Source: Entoloma clypeatum (lineage: Eukaryota; Basidiomycota; Agaricomycetes; Agaricales; Entolomataceae). From it: a stretch of DNA of 64,000 bases. Numbering within the stretch: the first letter of the stretch is position 1; each line of letters begins with the position of its first letter. The position numbers were made by a program, and so were the translations under genes. The stretch covers positions 4,402,001 through 4,466,000 of the forward strand of contig OY751489.1 of NCBI GenBank assembly GCA_963565915.1, given 5' to 3'. This document shows positions 46,524 to 57,719 of the stretch, in pieces. The notes beneath the pieces were generated by a model. That model was given only the letters and a program-made list of their open reading frames with translations, had not been told where the DNA came from and made no database searches.

Positions 46524-49500
46524 TCAGGCACCTCCGTGGCGCAATTGCGATACACTCTTCACCACATCGGCCGTTGAACCTAAATACTTCTTCACAACAT
46601 CCCACCGCAATACGGCCATATCACCCTTCCATTCCCCTTCTAGACGCTTTTGCTGTTCATCGTCAGGGGTTGCAATGATGCGAAGGAATCTGGGAGTCTG
46701 TCGTGTTGAGTACGAAGCGGATTGTTGCCAAGCTTTGGTGCGGCTGCAGAGTTTGCTGCGATAAACGTCAGCTATTGGCATGCATACTTCTGGCCCGAGG
46801 ACCATATCCAAAGTCCCCATCAGATCCTCTATTAGATTTGGATAGGACACTGGTGCGTATGATTGACTCCGTTTTCCTCCACCCTATAAACATTAGAATA
46901 AAGGTTGAGTGTGACGAGTTTGATACATACCACCGCCGTGTAAAAGAATTCGGGCATAAGAGAAATGACGGCAGTTCGCCAGGTCTGAGCATTGAGTGTC
47001 GGTGAAATTTTTCCTTGCAGCGCAGCAAGAATCAGTTCCTTCGTCTCCTCGTCTTGGAGAAAACAGAACAGGTCGGGGCCCATGTGGGTATCTGGAAAAA
47101 GGAAGGCCCTTCCATCCGGATCGTTTAAGAAAGTGAGAACGTCGGCGGGGGATCTGGCCTTGAGACCAAAGCAATCGGAACCGCCTGTATTCCACGATAC
47201 CGGGTAGCTCTGCATCACGCCGTCAGGCCCCCGCTTCAGCGAGACCAAGGTAACCCTCCTCGACCCTAATGACCCGCTACAGTGGAAGGCGTCCGCGAGA
47301 GGATTGAACTTCCCCCCGAAAATCTCCATGAGCACGCAAAGCGCGACCTCTTCATACACGAATCCAAGCGACGAGTTGTTACGAGCATTGCGAAATGATC
47401 CGATCATCCATGTCCGCCTCGTCATCCAACTCTGCTGTTCGAAAAGCGAGCGGAGGGAAAGAACTACCAATGGTTCGAGAATGTATACAGGGTAGTTCAC
47501 ATCAGGATCGAATTTCCGAGTGCTCGGCATCTTGTCCAAAAAGCCTATCCCCAACGCAATGGTGTAATGCATATCGCTTTCGATGGGAACGGCTGTAGTC
47601 TGACTTCCAAAAGTCCACCGCATAAGAACGTCAACTAGGCATTGTATGAATTCGGCTCCTATCAAATATGCGGTTGGTCCATGCAGTCGTAAAAGAGATA
47701 TTGCACTGACCATCCTGTTCTTTCAAAAGGCGATCCAATTCACATATTGGTCGATAAAGTTTGATCTTCGAGGACAGATCAGGTGAAATGGGGGGTTCAC
47801 CATCCTCCAGTTCGACTGCGTCAGTGATTTTGAAGCCAGTCAACTGCTCAGCGAACGAGGTCAGGACACGGTGGCGGGGGACATTTTCCGAGTAGAGGAG
47901 AAGCTCAACAAGGCTAGCTGTCAGGCCATGACTACGAAATCGACAATGAGGGGGAATCTTGTCGCGTCAAAAGATTGACATACCGGCCAGAAAACCAGTA
48001 CACCATGCGTTCCAACAATCGCCGATCCGAAATGTCATCGTCCGAGAGAGTGAGGTACCGGCGAATATAGACCACTTGAGAAGAATTGTCCCTCGTGAAA
48101 GCCCCGATATCAGCGAAGACTCGGGGCTGCACGCTCTTGTCCAGCTGTTTTGCGGAAAAAGAACCCATTGCTGGCACCGCATCTTCCACCATTTTCATCG
48201 ACAGACCAGTTCCCGAGAGAATGATCCCAGCGAAGATTCCAGACGGCTCAAAGAACCTATACATTTCACGAAGAATGGGGCGCATATCGGTCCCTGTGGT
48301 GGAGCGAAAGAATTTCTTCAGATAGTCGGCAGCCACCTGTACCTCGTCGATCACGACGAATAGAGGTGTAGCGCTTCCCGCAGGAAACCAATCTCTCCTC
48401 TCGTCCATGAGCGCACGCAGCGTGGAGCGGATAAAATTGAGCATGATCTTAGTGTCAGCATGCCGAAGGTCCCGAACGACTTTCACGAAGAGGTCGCCAC
48501 CCTCCGAGGTCAGACGAGGAGGCAAAACTTGAGCAAGAATCCATCGCCGTCGAGCTAGTGTGGCATCTGTGCCAATAGGAACACGTTGCAGAAGTTGCTT
48601 GAAGACAAAGACGCGCGCACACAACAACATTGCAAAAACACGGTCTGCAGCATCAGCTTTCCTGGTAGCGCTTGTGCCTTGATGCCAAGTACTCATGGAT
48701 TGCAACATTTCCGTCGCTGTCTCGAAGTCGCCGGAGCCAGACGCTGGACCTCTCTTGCTCCTGCACGAAATATAAAGGCCCCAATTCTGGCAAAGCCCCT
48801 CAAGTGAAAGGCGTGTTTTACCCGAGCCAGAGACGCCAAATAGATGACTGGAAACAGCAAGATTAGAATTAACTATCGGCACAATTGTCCGGACGGCACG
48901 AACACTGTGTCGTGTATAAACAACTTGCTGACCCGCTCCTGGTCTAGATGCTTGCCGAGGTCGTGAAGGAGAAGAATTGGGTCAAGGGGCAGATGCACCT
49001 TGAGGTCTGTAACTTTGTCCTCACGCCGGTTCGAGTCGAGATATCCGTCCAATTTCCCAGTAGCCAAGTATTCCATGTAGTTCTCAAAGCCCGCAAGTGC
49101 GGCGGCCATGTTAGCTTCCGTCTCTTCGAGGGTGAGGCGCGGGGGTGAAGCTAATGAAAACTATTCACAAGGCCGCATACGCTTGAAGGTACACCACTTA
49201 CTGCTGGCTTCAACCATTTTTACTTGTATGTTCTCAGGCGGGGTGTGCGGGGGTTCACCGAGACGAGGTCGTTTAAAAGGATGCTGGGGGGATGCTGAAG
49301 AGCGTGTATGCAAAACTGGAGAATGCGCGAGCGGCACAGCAAACCAAGTACATGCAGTGCACAACGACGAGGGCAATTGGAAGGGAATTTGACACAGGAC
49401 CCTATCAGCGATAGTCGGCCATAGCAAGGGAGCGTCACTCACCAGCATCCGGTTTTCGTACAACAATATGTAAACGATCGAGGGGAGGTTGGTTTGGAAA

Positions 49501-49866
49501 AATATAGCCGACGGGACGAGCAGGGGGTAATTTCTCAGCCAGTTGTTCATCGCCGCGGATAGACGCAAGGTCGTCCAGGTTCACATCGATGGGATTGGTA
49601 TCTTTGGGCTAAAAAGCCAGGGAAGTAAGCCATAGTATTGTCTGACATCGCGAATCTTCGATATCACGCACCTTACGGAGTACTAGCATTTGGGCACCAA
49701 CGCCAGCTAATGAACCATCTTTCTGTTTCTCTTGGATTTTCTCCTTCAGGTGGCTAACTTTGAAATTCTGATTGTGCCACAATGACCCTCTAACATCAAT
49801 TACAAACGCCTCGGATTCGCCTTCGATGATGCAATGGAGATGAAGGTCATCATCGCTGAGATCCAT
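46524..49866 (-). CDS. Crinkler-like protein with P-loop NTPase and PD-(D/E)XK nuclease domains
   Basis: Eight exons, 49866-49672, 49608-49443, 49294-49202, 49150-48883, 48847-47984, 47931-47711, 47658-46931 and 46883-46524, sum to 964 residues. Residues 1-120 form a ubiquitin-like Crinkler header (VSHLKEKIQEKQ, MLVLRKV, LHIVVRKP), followed by a Pro-rich linker. The central domain has Walker A GVSGSGKTR and Walker B LFVVIDEVQ. The C-terminal part has a restriction-like core (FVYEEVAL...GPDLFCFLQ...LAALQGK). This three-part layout is the NTPase plus REase type described for Crinkler effectors across eukaryotes, including non-pathogenic fungi. There is no signal peptide. The nuclease residues are inferred by motif, not proven. 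It may act inside the cell against nucleic acid or in conflict with other genomes or hyphae. Confidence 0.85.
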
Positions 49867-50197
49867 AGCGGCCTCGGTTGGGCCTCGGCTTGGTCAGATA
49901 GGGGTTAAGGGAAGAGGTGTGAGTGGACTATTGGGGTTCCGGTCAGGAGACGTGACTCGGAGGCGGTGTCTGAGCTTGCCGATTCTTTAAAGCTTTAAAG
50001 CTTTACCCCTTTCCCCGACTGACCCTGAAACCTCTCTAAGAGGGGAAAAGTGGGTTTACATATCAGGTGCGTTGAAGGTGACATTATCATCCTATGATGC
50101 GCTGCATTCGGGTGACGAAAGCCTGCGGCTTCGATTTTCAACTCTACGGACCACACAGGACTTGTACGTAGCAGACATTTTACGAACCCCTCACTGA
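49867..50197. other. Short intergenic region
   Basis: Lies between the start of the Crinkler-like gene and the 3' end of the GH16 gene. A small direct repeat, AAAGCTTT, occurs at 49989-50004. No gene seen. Confidence 0.5.
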
Positions 50198-51849
50198 TTA
50201 GCCGTGTATTGTAAGATTCACGCTTATTGTGGGTATAGCAGGGGTATAAACGCGGAGCGCGTTGATTTCCCAATATGCATTCTTGAACGCATCCGGGTTG
50301 TTGTCGACGACTGCAAAAAGAACGAGTTCATGAAGGAGCTGACGTATCAAGAATGTTCAACAGCGACTCACAGTCCGTACAATTGCCCGGACACCCCGAA
50401 TCGGGATATTTAGCCCCAGCCCAATCACCCTGACACACGATGAAACGACAACCTCCGAGTCAGCCAAAACGCACGATTTGAAAAAAAAAACAAACAGACA
50501 AACAAACAAACAAAACAAAACGAAAAACGAAAAAAAGAAAAGAGGGATTGAAACGTTCAACTCACGCAAAATGTAGTGTCGAATATCAACTGATGATCGC
50601 CAAAATGGCTATCATAATCACACTCGGTCGTCGGGAAGTCCGAGTCGGGCAGGCCCCACGTATCGGGGGCGACGAAGCCCAGGTCATGCCTGACGTCGAA
50701 CGGGATGTCGGCATGGTGGGACTCGCGGGGCCAGAACCAGATGCGGATGCCTGTGGCTGGGGAGCGCTCCATGGCGTACCATCCGCCCCCGGCGGCGTTG
50801 AAGGGTGCGCCGTAGGAGTTGGGCTTGCCGGAGTTGACGCCGCAGCCTTGGTTGTAGTTGACGGCGACGTCGCAGTTTGTGGAGACTGTTGTTCTATCGA
50901 AAGGGGGGGGGGGGGGTTAGTGTTGGGGGAAAGGGATTGAAGATGTGATGTTGGGGGGGCAGTGGCTTTGGAGTTGGCTGTACTAGTTACGTAGTACGTA
51001 CCCTGTCTGCCGGCGGGGTACCGAGTCCATGGTGCAGTTTGGAGTCGTGTGCAGCGATTCGAGGTTCACGGTGTTCAGGTTAATGCCTTTTTTTGTGATG
51101 GGGGGTGGGTCAAAATGGATCAATGATTTTTCATCGGGGGAGGGATTTTTTTTTTGTTTTTTGAAGAAACGTGTAATTGGGAATTGTGGTATGATCTAGT
51201 AGGATTTTTGTGTACACACCTTCGATGATATCGATCTCCCCGCCATGCGGCCATTTACCCGCGCGGCTGTACGACCAGAACGCAGGCCACGTCGCACACC
51301 CCTCGGGCATGTGGGAGAGGTCGAGGACGACGACGGAGGTGCCGTAGACCTTGTCGGACGTGATGCGGACGCTGTCCCGGCCGCGCGCGGACGGGGGCAC
51401 GATTTGTGTGGAGTCGGCTCGCATGAAGAACTTTTCTTCGGAGACTGGGGAGGGTTGAAGGAGGTCAGGATAAGGTCACCATGGACTCGGATAGATGCAG
51501 ATATGAGGAAAAGGTTATTAGGGATTGTCTTTTTCCTTCTTCCAAGGGGAGGGGGATGGAGCATGTACATGTCGTCTGTACGTTACGTACCATAAGAGAG
51601 GTCCCAACGTACAGCTTCCGCTTTGCTGACGTAGTTTACCCGCCCATGCGTGGGGTCCTTCATCGTCTCCCAGGTCCAGAAACGGAAGAAGTCGCCGCCG
51701 CAGTAGAAGTCTTCGAGGAGGTAGAGGCGTCCGGGATTATACAAGGCGCTGCTGCTGACGAACGACGCCAATTGGGCGGATGCGAGAGTGGGGCGGACCG
51801 CCAGTACCAGAACCAGTACTGCGGTGAGGATGGGGATGCGAGGTAACAT
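50198..51849 (-). CDS. Secreted glycoside hydrolase family 16 beta-glucanase
   Basis: Six exons, 51849-51591, 51444-51220, 51086-51002, 50893-50566, 50429-50372 and 50310-50198, sum to 355 residues. MLPRIPILTAVLVLVLAV is a signal peptide; this ATG is preferred to the one at 51885. The GH16 catalytic motif is HGGEIDIIEG (both glutamates present), preceded by CATWPAFWSYS and followed by TMDSVP and RIWFWPR. The C-terminus has a cysteine-rich GDWAG...SGCPGNCTD segment and AYWEINALRVY. Fungal members hydrolyse or rearrange beta-1,3(4)-glucans, in their own wall or in food. The intron between exons 4 and 5 holds a purine run on the plus strand (50480-50540). Confidence 0.93.
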
Positions 51850-52559
51850 TGCTGAAAAGAAGGTGGATTTGGGTCGATAATGCAAAGGAGTGTGGGGAGG
51901 ACGGGGAGGGGGGGACAGTCAACGTCTGCAGTGATGGATTGCTGACGGTCGTACGGCATAAGTATGAGCTAGCGGCCCTGCACCGAAGCGAACATGGACC
52001 CTTGTCGTGTCATGTGCATGTGCAATTTGCGGGCTGCCGAAATTCGAAGCGGCCCGAAATAAGTACACGTACTCAATGTGCTTACCAGTCATCAGCAAAT
52101 CCTGGGTGGGTCTGTGAATGCTATGGAGCACTCTATAGCGAAGGTCGCTTTGATTATAGTACCCACAGTAACCTATAGTGCCAGTAGCCTGTAGCACCCA
52201 GGGTTTGCTGATGGGAAGGAAGCTCGTGCATACGGAGAGCTTGAAGGAGCTGAAGTCAGTGTCACTGGGGCAGGACACTCACAACTGTAGGAGTTTTTCG
52301 AGACGATGATTGCAAGGATTCACAAGAAAACGCTGATCCTTTGATGTCTCTTGATAAGATGAACGAATTTCGACGGACTCCGTTTCCGACCCGACCGGCA
52401 AAGTTGAACTCATTGTTTTACCATGAGATAACCAGTGCAAATGACTTGTTGATACATGAATTCAGATACAAAAATCTATAGATCACTTATACACGCAGTA
52501 AGTACAGATAGGTCCGTGCCAAGAAAGGAAGCGGATGATAGCTAAACCAGAAAGAGTCA
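51850..52559. other. Intergenic, upstream of GH16
   Basis: No coding signal. It includes the GH16 promoter on the minus strand and the 3' flank of the F-box gene. Confidence 0.5.
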
Positions 52560-53815
52560 TCAAACTAAACTCCAAGTCAGGTCCAACTGCGGATGCTGGG
52601 GGTTGTCGACCTGGGGATGCCACTGTTCCTGACTGTACTGCCATCTGAAACGGGTATTATGGTACCAAAACACGACGTGGCGTAAACTGGGACAGTAGAT
52701 CTTCAGCTCTGAGGCGAGGATGCGCTGGGCGCTCGTATTGGGGTGGGGAGCCCACTTGGAGATGTCGAGCTGGATGTGGCGGAGGAGGCGCAGCGACATC
52801 AACGCGTGCGTGAATTTGTCCCGCTGGGGTATATAGCAATATCAGTGAAAGAAAGGGAACGAGAAAACAACCTCACCTGTAAGACCGGCAGCGGCAAGAG
52901 GCCCAGATACACGAGTCCCGGGCACACCGCAGCCAGCACCCCGACAACCCGCCCCACCATCTCCTCCGGCACATCGACCAGATTCAATGACTTGAGCGTC
53001 TTCGCCACCCTTGAAAACACCCTCACGTCCTCTTCTAGCCCCTCGCACGGGTCCACACCCTCGACGGCATCAACAGCATCCCGCTCCACGATGACCTGGA
53101 CATGGGTAACCGGAGCGCCGACCCTCGCCACCTCCAGACCCGCGACGAGCGTCCCATCAAAGACCCGCAGAGACCGCAGCGACCCCGGCGCTAGCGGCGT
53201 CTCAAGCAGCGCCACGGCCCGTCCCTCGGGAACGTGCGACACCCCGTACTCCTGCGCCTGCACCTGCAGCACCGCAAGCTTCTTTTGCCTCTCGAGGAAC
53301 CTCACGACGTGCTCGTCCCACCTGAACCGGAGCTTCGTCTCGGCGACTGTACACCCGTCCCTAGCCTCCCCTGGTCCTTCCTCCCCTCCGCCTCCTCCGC
53401 CTCCTACTCCCTCGCCCCCACCAAGCGCGTCCAGCACCCACGAATTCGCAAACGACGCATCGAACAGCACGAGGTACTCCAGCGCCGTCATCGTCCGCAG
53501 CGCGCCGTGCACGGCTGCCCAGAACGCCTGGCCGAGAACGAGGGGCCCCCCTGCGTCGTGCGCCTGTGAGAAGCAGAAGGAGCGGACGTGTGCGCCGAGC
53601 GCGGGGCGCCGCTGGAGGGTGTGGCAGAGAAGGTATGCGCGCTGGGCATCGGTGAAGATGAGGGTCTCGTAGAGCTTGACGGCGGCGGAGGCGTGGAAGG
53701 GCTTGCAGGTGAGGCAGAGGGTGCGGAGGTGCCGTGGGGTGTGCTGTGTGGGGGGTGTGGAGAGGAAGTGGACGATGCGGGTGCAAATTTCGGGGGAGAG
53801 GGGGTTGGAGGGCAT
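52560..53815 (-). CDS. F-box-like protein
   Basis: Two exons, 53815-52877 and 52823-52560, give 400 residues; the 53-nt intron is GTGAGG...CAG. The N-terminus (PLSPEICTRIVHFL...LRTLCLTCKPFHASA) is an F-box-like motif that would bind Skp1 in an SCF ubiquitin ligase. The rest has leucine-rich, weakly repeated segments (LRSLRVFDGTLVAG, LKSLNLVDVPEEMVGR) typical of the large and fast-evolving F-box families of mushrooms. A low-complexity Gly/Glu insert lies at about residues 132-147. The last exon has an aromatic stretch (HVVFWYHNTRFRWQYS). The substrate is unknown. Confidence 0.75.
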
Positions 53816-54630
53816 TATTGATTTGTTTTTTCTGGAGGGTTTAGTGCTCGGTTTGGATAAAGGAGGGATTAGAACGAGAGTTGTTTTGATGGGAATTTTC
53901 AGTTGTTTATCTTATCTGATAAAGACTCAAGCTTCAAGTCTCAAGGTACCTCTAAATTTTTGCACACGGTTTCCGAGTCAACTCGAATAACGCACGATCG
54001 ATTTTGCGCCCTGTAGATCTCGTCGCCTCTCAGCGCTTTGCTAAACAATAAACAAGGGGGAAAAAGAGGTGAGAGCATCCTCACAACAATAAGACCAGCG
54101 ATCAGTCGATGACAATAATCTCTCCATGAACAACAAAAGAGCACGACATCACCCGCTGTTTTTCAAATTCGGCCTGCCAGGCTGCTTTGTTTGCGCCATG
54201 CTCGATGCGCAGAGTTTTGAAATATGAAGCAAGTTGTCCGCAGACCGAGCCATGGAGGCGAGAAGGAATCGAAGGAGACAACATAGCGTTTCCTCACCAC
54301 ACTTCAGTTTGGAGAGACAACATGTGCCGGACGAACTACCTAGGGGTCAGAAAAGCTAAACATTCAAAGTTTTCATCGTATGGACGGAAATAGCGCATTT
54401 AAAAGCGCATTGCAAGGCTGCGCGCCCGTCTTGTCCTCCGCCATACGCCCGAACGGTGTTAATCTGAGGTCTGCATTGTTCGAACTATACATACCATCAA
54501 ACCTCCCAGCTTATCACAAGGAGTCACATCCCAAACGAGCAAAACCGCAGAAAAACAATTAGAAAAAAACACAGCTACTACTTCAAGCACTGATTGCCGT
54601 GTACGCTTTGGGAATCCGGGGTGAGTCGGG
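53816..54630. other. Intergenic, upstream of the pheromone gene
   Basis: No domain-bearing frame. Short frames at 54187-54393 and 54380-54562 have no recognisable feature. No Ste3-type receptor gene is present here or elsewhere in the window. Confidence 0.5.
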
Positions 54631-54637
54631 TATAAAA
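54631..54637 (+). promoter_or_regulatory. TATA box of the pheromone precursor gene
   Basis: TATAAAA lies 110 nt upstream of the ATG at 54741 in an otherwise GC-balanced spacer. Confidence 0.6.
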
Positions 54638-54740
54638 GGACTACAGGGGACGAGGGTTGGGACTCAAGCCAAGCTACTCCAAGCCGCCCCCGTCTGTTGT
54701 TATCCCATCGTCACCCCATTCCTGTAACAACTTGGAATAA

Positions 54741-54929
54741 ATGGATACATTCGAGGCTATCATCGCTTTCCTGTCCGTCGACACCACCACCACCACCGAG
54801 GCCCCGTCCAACGGGAACGACGGCGGGACTGGCACTGGCGCGTACTGCGTCGTCTGTGCCAAGGAAGACCTCCCCACCGACGGAAATGACGGTGGAACGG
54901 GTACTGGTGCTTATTGCGTCGTTGCTTGA
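54741..54929 (+). CDS. CaaX mating-pheromone precursor with two tandem pheromone units
   Basis: A single exon of 62 residues. It begins MDTFEAIIAFLSV and ends CVVA, a farnesylation CaaX box; both ends fit basidiomycete B-locus pheromone precursors. Unusually, a 14-residue unit, GNDGGTGTGAYCVV, occurs twice: once internally, followed by CAKEDLPTD, and once at the C-terminus. The two units are identical in protein but differ at 10 of 14 codons, all synonymous. The mature product is expected to be a short farnesylated, carboxymethylated peptide secreted without a signal peptide and sensed by a Ste3-type receptor on a compatible mate. Only the C-terminal unit carries a usable CaaX, so how the inner one would be processed is open. 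Confidence 0.8.
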   Translation: MDTFEAIIAFLSVDTTTTTEAPSNGNDGGTGTGAYCVVCAKEDLPTDGNDGGTGTGAYCVVA

Positions 54930-55366
54930 GATATCCGGCGCGATAACTTTCTTCACTTGGGTAATGGGTATACTGTGCGTGTCGTCTGTCTTAATAATGG
55001 CTTTGTTACTGACTTTCACCATCATGTAGTAGCTTTTGGGACTTCCGAGTCAATTCGTTTCTTCCGCTTCGTTAATTACTTGGTTGCCGCGGCCGTTGCA
55101 CGCTCTACTTGGATAGGGGAGTAAAGGCTCGCTGTGGACAATAGTTTAAGTTATTACCTTCGATTCGTTTGTACTTATTCTGTAGTTCTGTACAACACTC
55201 TTTCCGACTGCGTCGTCATTGATGACTCAACCCAAAGTTAGGGTTAGCGTAACTCGTGCCCAACCTTGCCCTGAACCCAAATTTATTACGCGACCACGCT
55301 AGAGCCTTTTTCTTTTTTCCCTCCCAACTTTTCTTCTCTTCACTGCAACGACCGCTCCCGTCAACG
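54930..55366. other. Spacer between pheromone and EB1 genes
   Basis: Holds the pheromone 3' flank and the EB1 5' flank, which has a pyrimidine-rich stretch just before the ATG (55303-55340). Nothing else seen. Confidence 0.5.
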
Positions 55367-56519
55367 ATGGCTGCCTCAAGAACGGACCTCCTCGCATGGC
55401 TCAACGAGCTCCTCCAAATCAACTACACAAAGATCGAACAGTGCGGCAGCGGCGGGGCGTACTGCCAGATTCTCGACTCCATCTTTGGTGCGTCTGACTG
55501 AACCCTCTGAATGGCACGCCGTGGCGCTGACGATGGTCGGGGTTGCTCCCGCTTCCCCCCAGGTGATGTGCCGATGGCACGGGTAAAGATGAACGCCAAG
55601 CACGAGTACGAGTACATCGCCAACTTCAAGATCATGCAGAACATATTCAAAACAAAAAAGATAGACAAGGTGCGTCATCGTTGTTTTGCGATCACCCCCC
55701 CCAAAAAATGGGCGCTCATCAACGTCGATCTCATAATACAGCCCATACCCGTCGAGAAGCTCGTCAAATGCAAGATGCAGTACGTCTCATATTCCCCCCC
55801 CCTCCCCCCTCTATGAACCTCTATCGCAACAAATATGAAAACCCACCACGTGTCTTTTCCCCCCTCCTTTCAAAAAAAAAGGGATAACCTCGAATTTCTG
55901 CAATGGATGAAACGCTTCTGGGACCAGAACTATGGCGGACAAGGCTACGACGCCGCCGCACGTCGCAAGGGCGCCCCCGCCGACCCACCCGCCACCGTCG
56001 CTCCGCTCTCCACCGCACGCAGCGGCAGCAGCGGGACCCTAAGTGTCGCCGGTGCCGGCAGGGCGGGCGGGAAGACGCCCATCAGCGGCCATCGCTCGGG
56101 ATCGGCGCAATCGAACGAGGCGGTGATCCATCTGCAGAACCAGGTGAAGGAGCTGTCGACCCATCTAGAGGGGCTGGAGAAGGAGCGAGATTTCTACTTT
56201 GCAAAGGTGTGTGTGTGTCTCTCTCTGTGTATGGGTTTCATTTTTTTTTACTGACCGGCGGTGTGTGTGTGGTATGCTAGCTACGGGAGATTGAGATCAT
56301 CGTTCAGCAACAGCTGGAGACGCTCGAGCGGGATGGGAAGTCGGACGATACGCTCGGTGATATCCAGAAGATTCTGTACTCTACCGAGGTATGTTGGCCT
56401 TCTTCCTCTATCCAACCCCTCTGGAAATTGATTCCTTTGATCCCCTTTGGAACTCTCAGGATGGATTCGAGGTACCAGATGGCGCGGAAGCACCCATTGA
56501 CGAGGAGGAAACTTTCTAG
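55367..56519 (+). CDS. EB1: EB1-family microtubule plus-end protein (Bim1/Mal3 homologue)
   Basis: Exons 55367-55487, 55563-55669, 55742-55779, 55882-56206, 56281-56388 (or 56392) and 56461-56519 give about 253 residues. The start is set by [16 protein letters not shown], the usual beginning of the calponin-homology domain, which continues with [20 protein letters not shown] and [19 protein letters not shown] Ser/Ala/Gly linker leads to the EB1 coiled coil ([25 protein letters not shown]) and the acidic end PIDEEETF. It tracks growing microtubule ends and recruits CAP-Gly proteins. The last splice is uncertain: the obvious donor at 56389 gives the wrong frame, while a weaker GTTGGC donor at 56393 restores the expected end. 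Confidence 0.92.
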
Positions 56520-56914
56520 AGATGCAACATACATATCTCCTCGGACATCGGTCTCACATCTCAGGTCGATATTGATATACGTACTTTCCGTCTCTCCACC
56601 TACACTATCGCAAATACCTCTCATTCTCTAGTTATCACCCTTTCCCATATCTCGTCCTTCACGTGGCATCCGTCGTAATCTTTTCCAACCCCCCCCCCAC
56701 CGCGGGTTTTTTTACGTGCATACTTGACGCTTATTTCGAATTCAAAGATTATACATTGGTCCAGGAAGGTTAGACTCAAGATTCGCAAGAGATCCTTTAT
56801 TACATCCAAGTAGATATAGTATATATATACGTAAGTTCCCAAGTTGAATGATGGGTCTAGAATAAAGGATAAGGCTATTCATACATGCTTGACTGGTTTA
56901 TAGCGAAGAGCGTG
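56520..56914. other. Intergenic region
   Basis: 3' flanks of EB1 and of the broken transporter gene. Only a C-run (56692-56700) and a short AT repeat (56815-56830) stand out. Confidence 0.5.
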
Positions 56915-57585
56915 TCAGACACGGGCCAACCTGAAGATTTGAGGATTGATCTTGAGTCGAACAAGAAGGATGAAAAAGGCACCACCGATGACCGTCGGGA
57001 CGGAGAACGCGATCATGCTGGTGTATGACCCGCGTCCTCGGACAAGGTGGGCACCGGCTGCGGGGGCCGCCGACTAATGACCTGCATAGGGGGAAGGGGG
57101 AAAGCATCAGCATCATGTGCGAAGCAAGATCGGACAACACCCCCTGGGCGGAGCAAATACTGATAATACTCTCGCGATACGCTCGTCGTCGTGATCCCAA
57201 CCAACAATCATGAGCCACCTCGGCCCAAACCTGTCAAACAGCCAGCCGACCGGACCCCCCTACATCGAAATCGAAGGAGTAACGTAAGCTCACTTTCGAT
57301 CAGGAACGGAGGGGGGAGGGGGAGCTGGAGGGGAGGGGTGTCCCCCTTGGGTGTTTGCTGGGTGACGTACTTACAGAGAAAAAGAAGTCTCAGAGCTGGA
57401 TCGAGCCTATCCAAGATATAGCCGAGGGCGGGAGCTGGCTGAGCTGGTGCCGCTTGTACCACGTCTGGTACGCACCGAAAGAGTTCATCTGGCCGACTGT
57501 ACAGAAGAGGGCGGCGAAGGCGGCGAAGGCGCCGATGACGGATAGGGTGGCTTCCACTCGGCTCCATTCGGCTCCGCGCACCGGA
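56915..57585 (-). pseudogene. Broken monocarboxylate-transporter-like MFS gene
   Basis: Fragments of an MFS transporter of the MCH/MCT type read leftward: first helix region ATLSVIGAFAAFAALFCTVGQMNSFG, cut here to its core, then SQLPPSAISWIGSIQL, an in-frame TGA where a tryptophan-like position is expected (about 57412), then GPVGWLFDRFGPRWLMIVG, a frameshift near YYQYLL, and finally a last hydrophobic segment ending at the TGA at 56915-56917. Most of the usual 12 membrane helices are absent. One intron boundary (about 57277-57372) is still recognisable. I see no way to make a full transporter from it. Confidence 0.7.
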
Positions 57586-57719
57586 GATTGGGGTTATACG
57601 GGTTATTGGGCTTCGTGGGCCCTGTCTGCGGCGTCGGTTCTGTTGGAATGGGCTGGGTGGCTGGTGGAGTATTGTGAGGAATCTGAGGAGGCGATGAATG
57701 CGGCGAGGTAGGGGATTGG

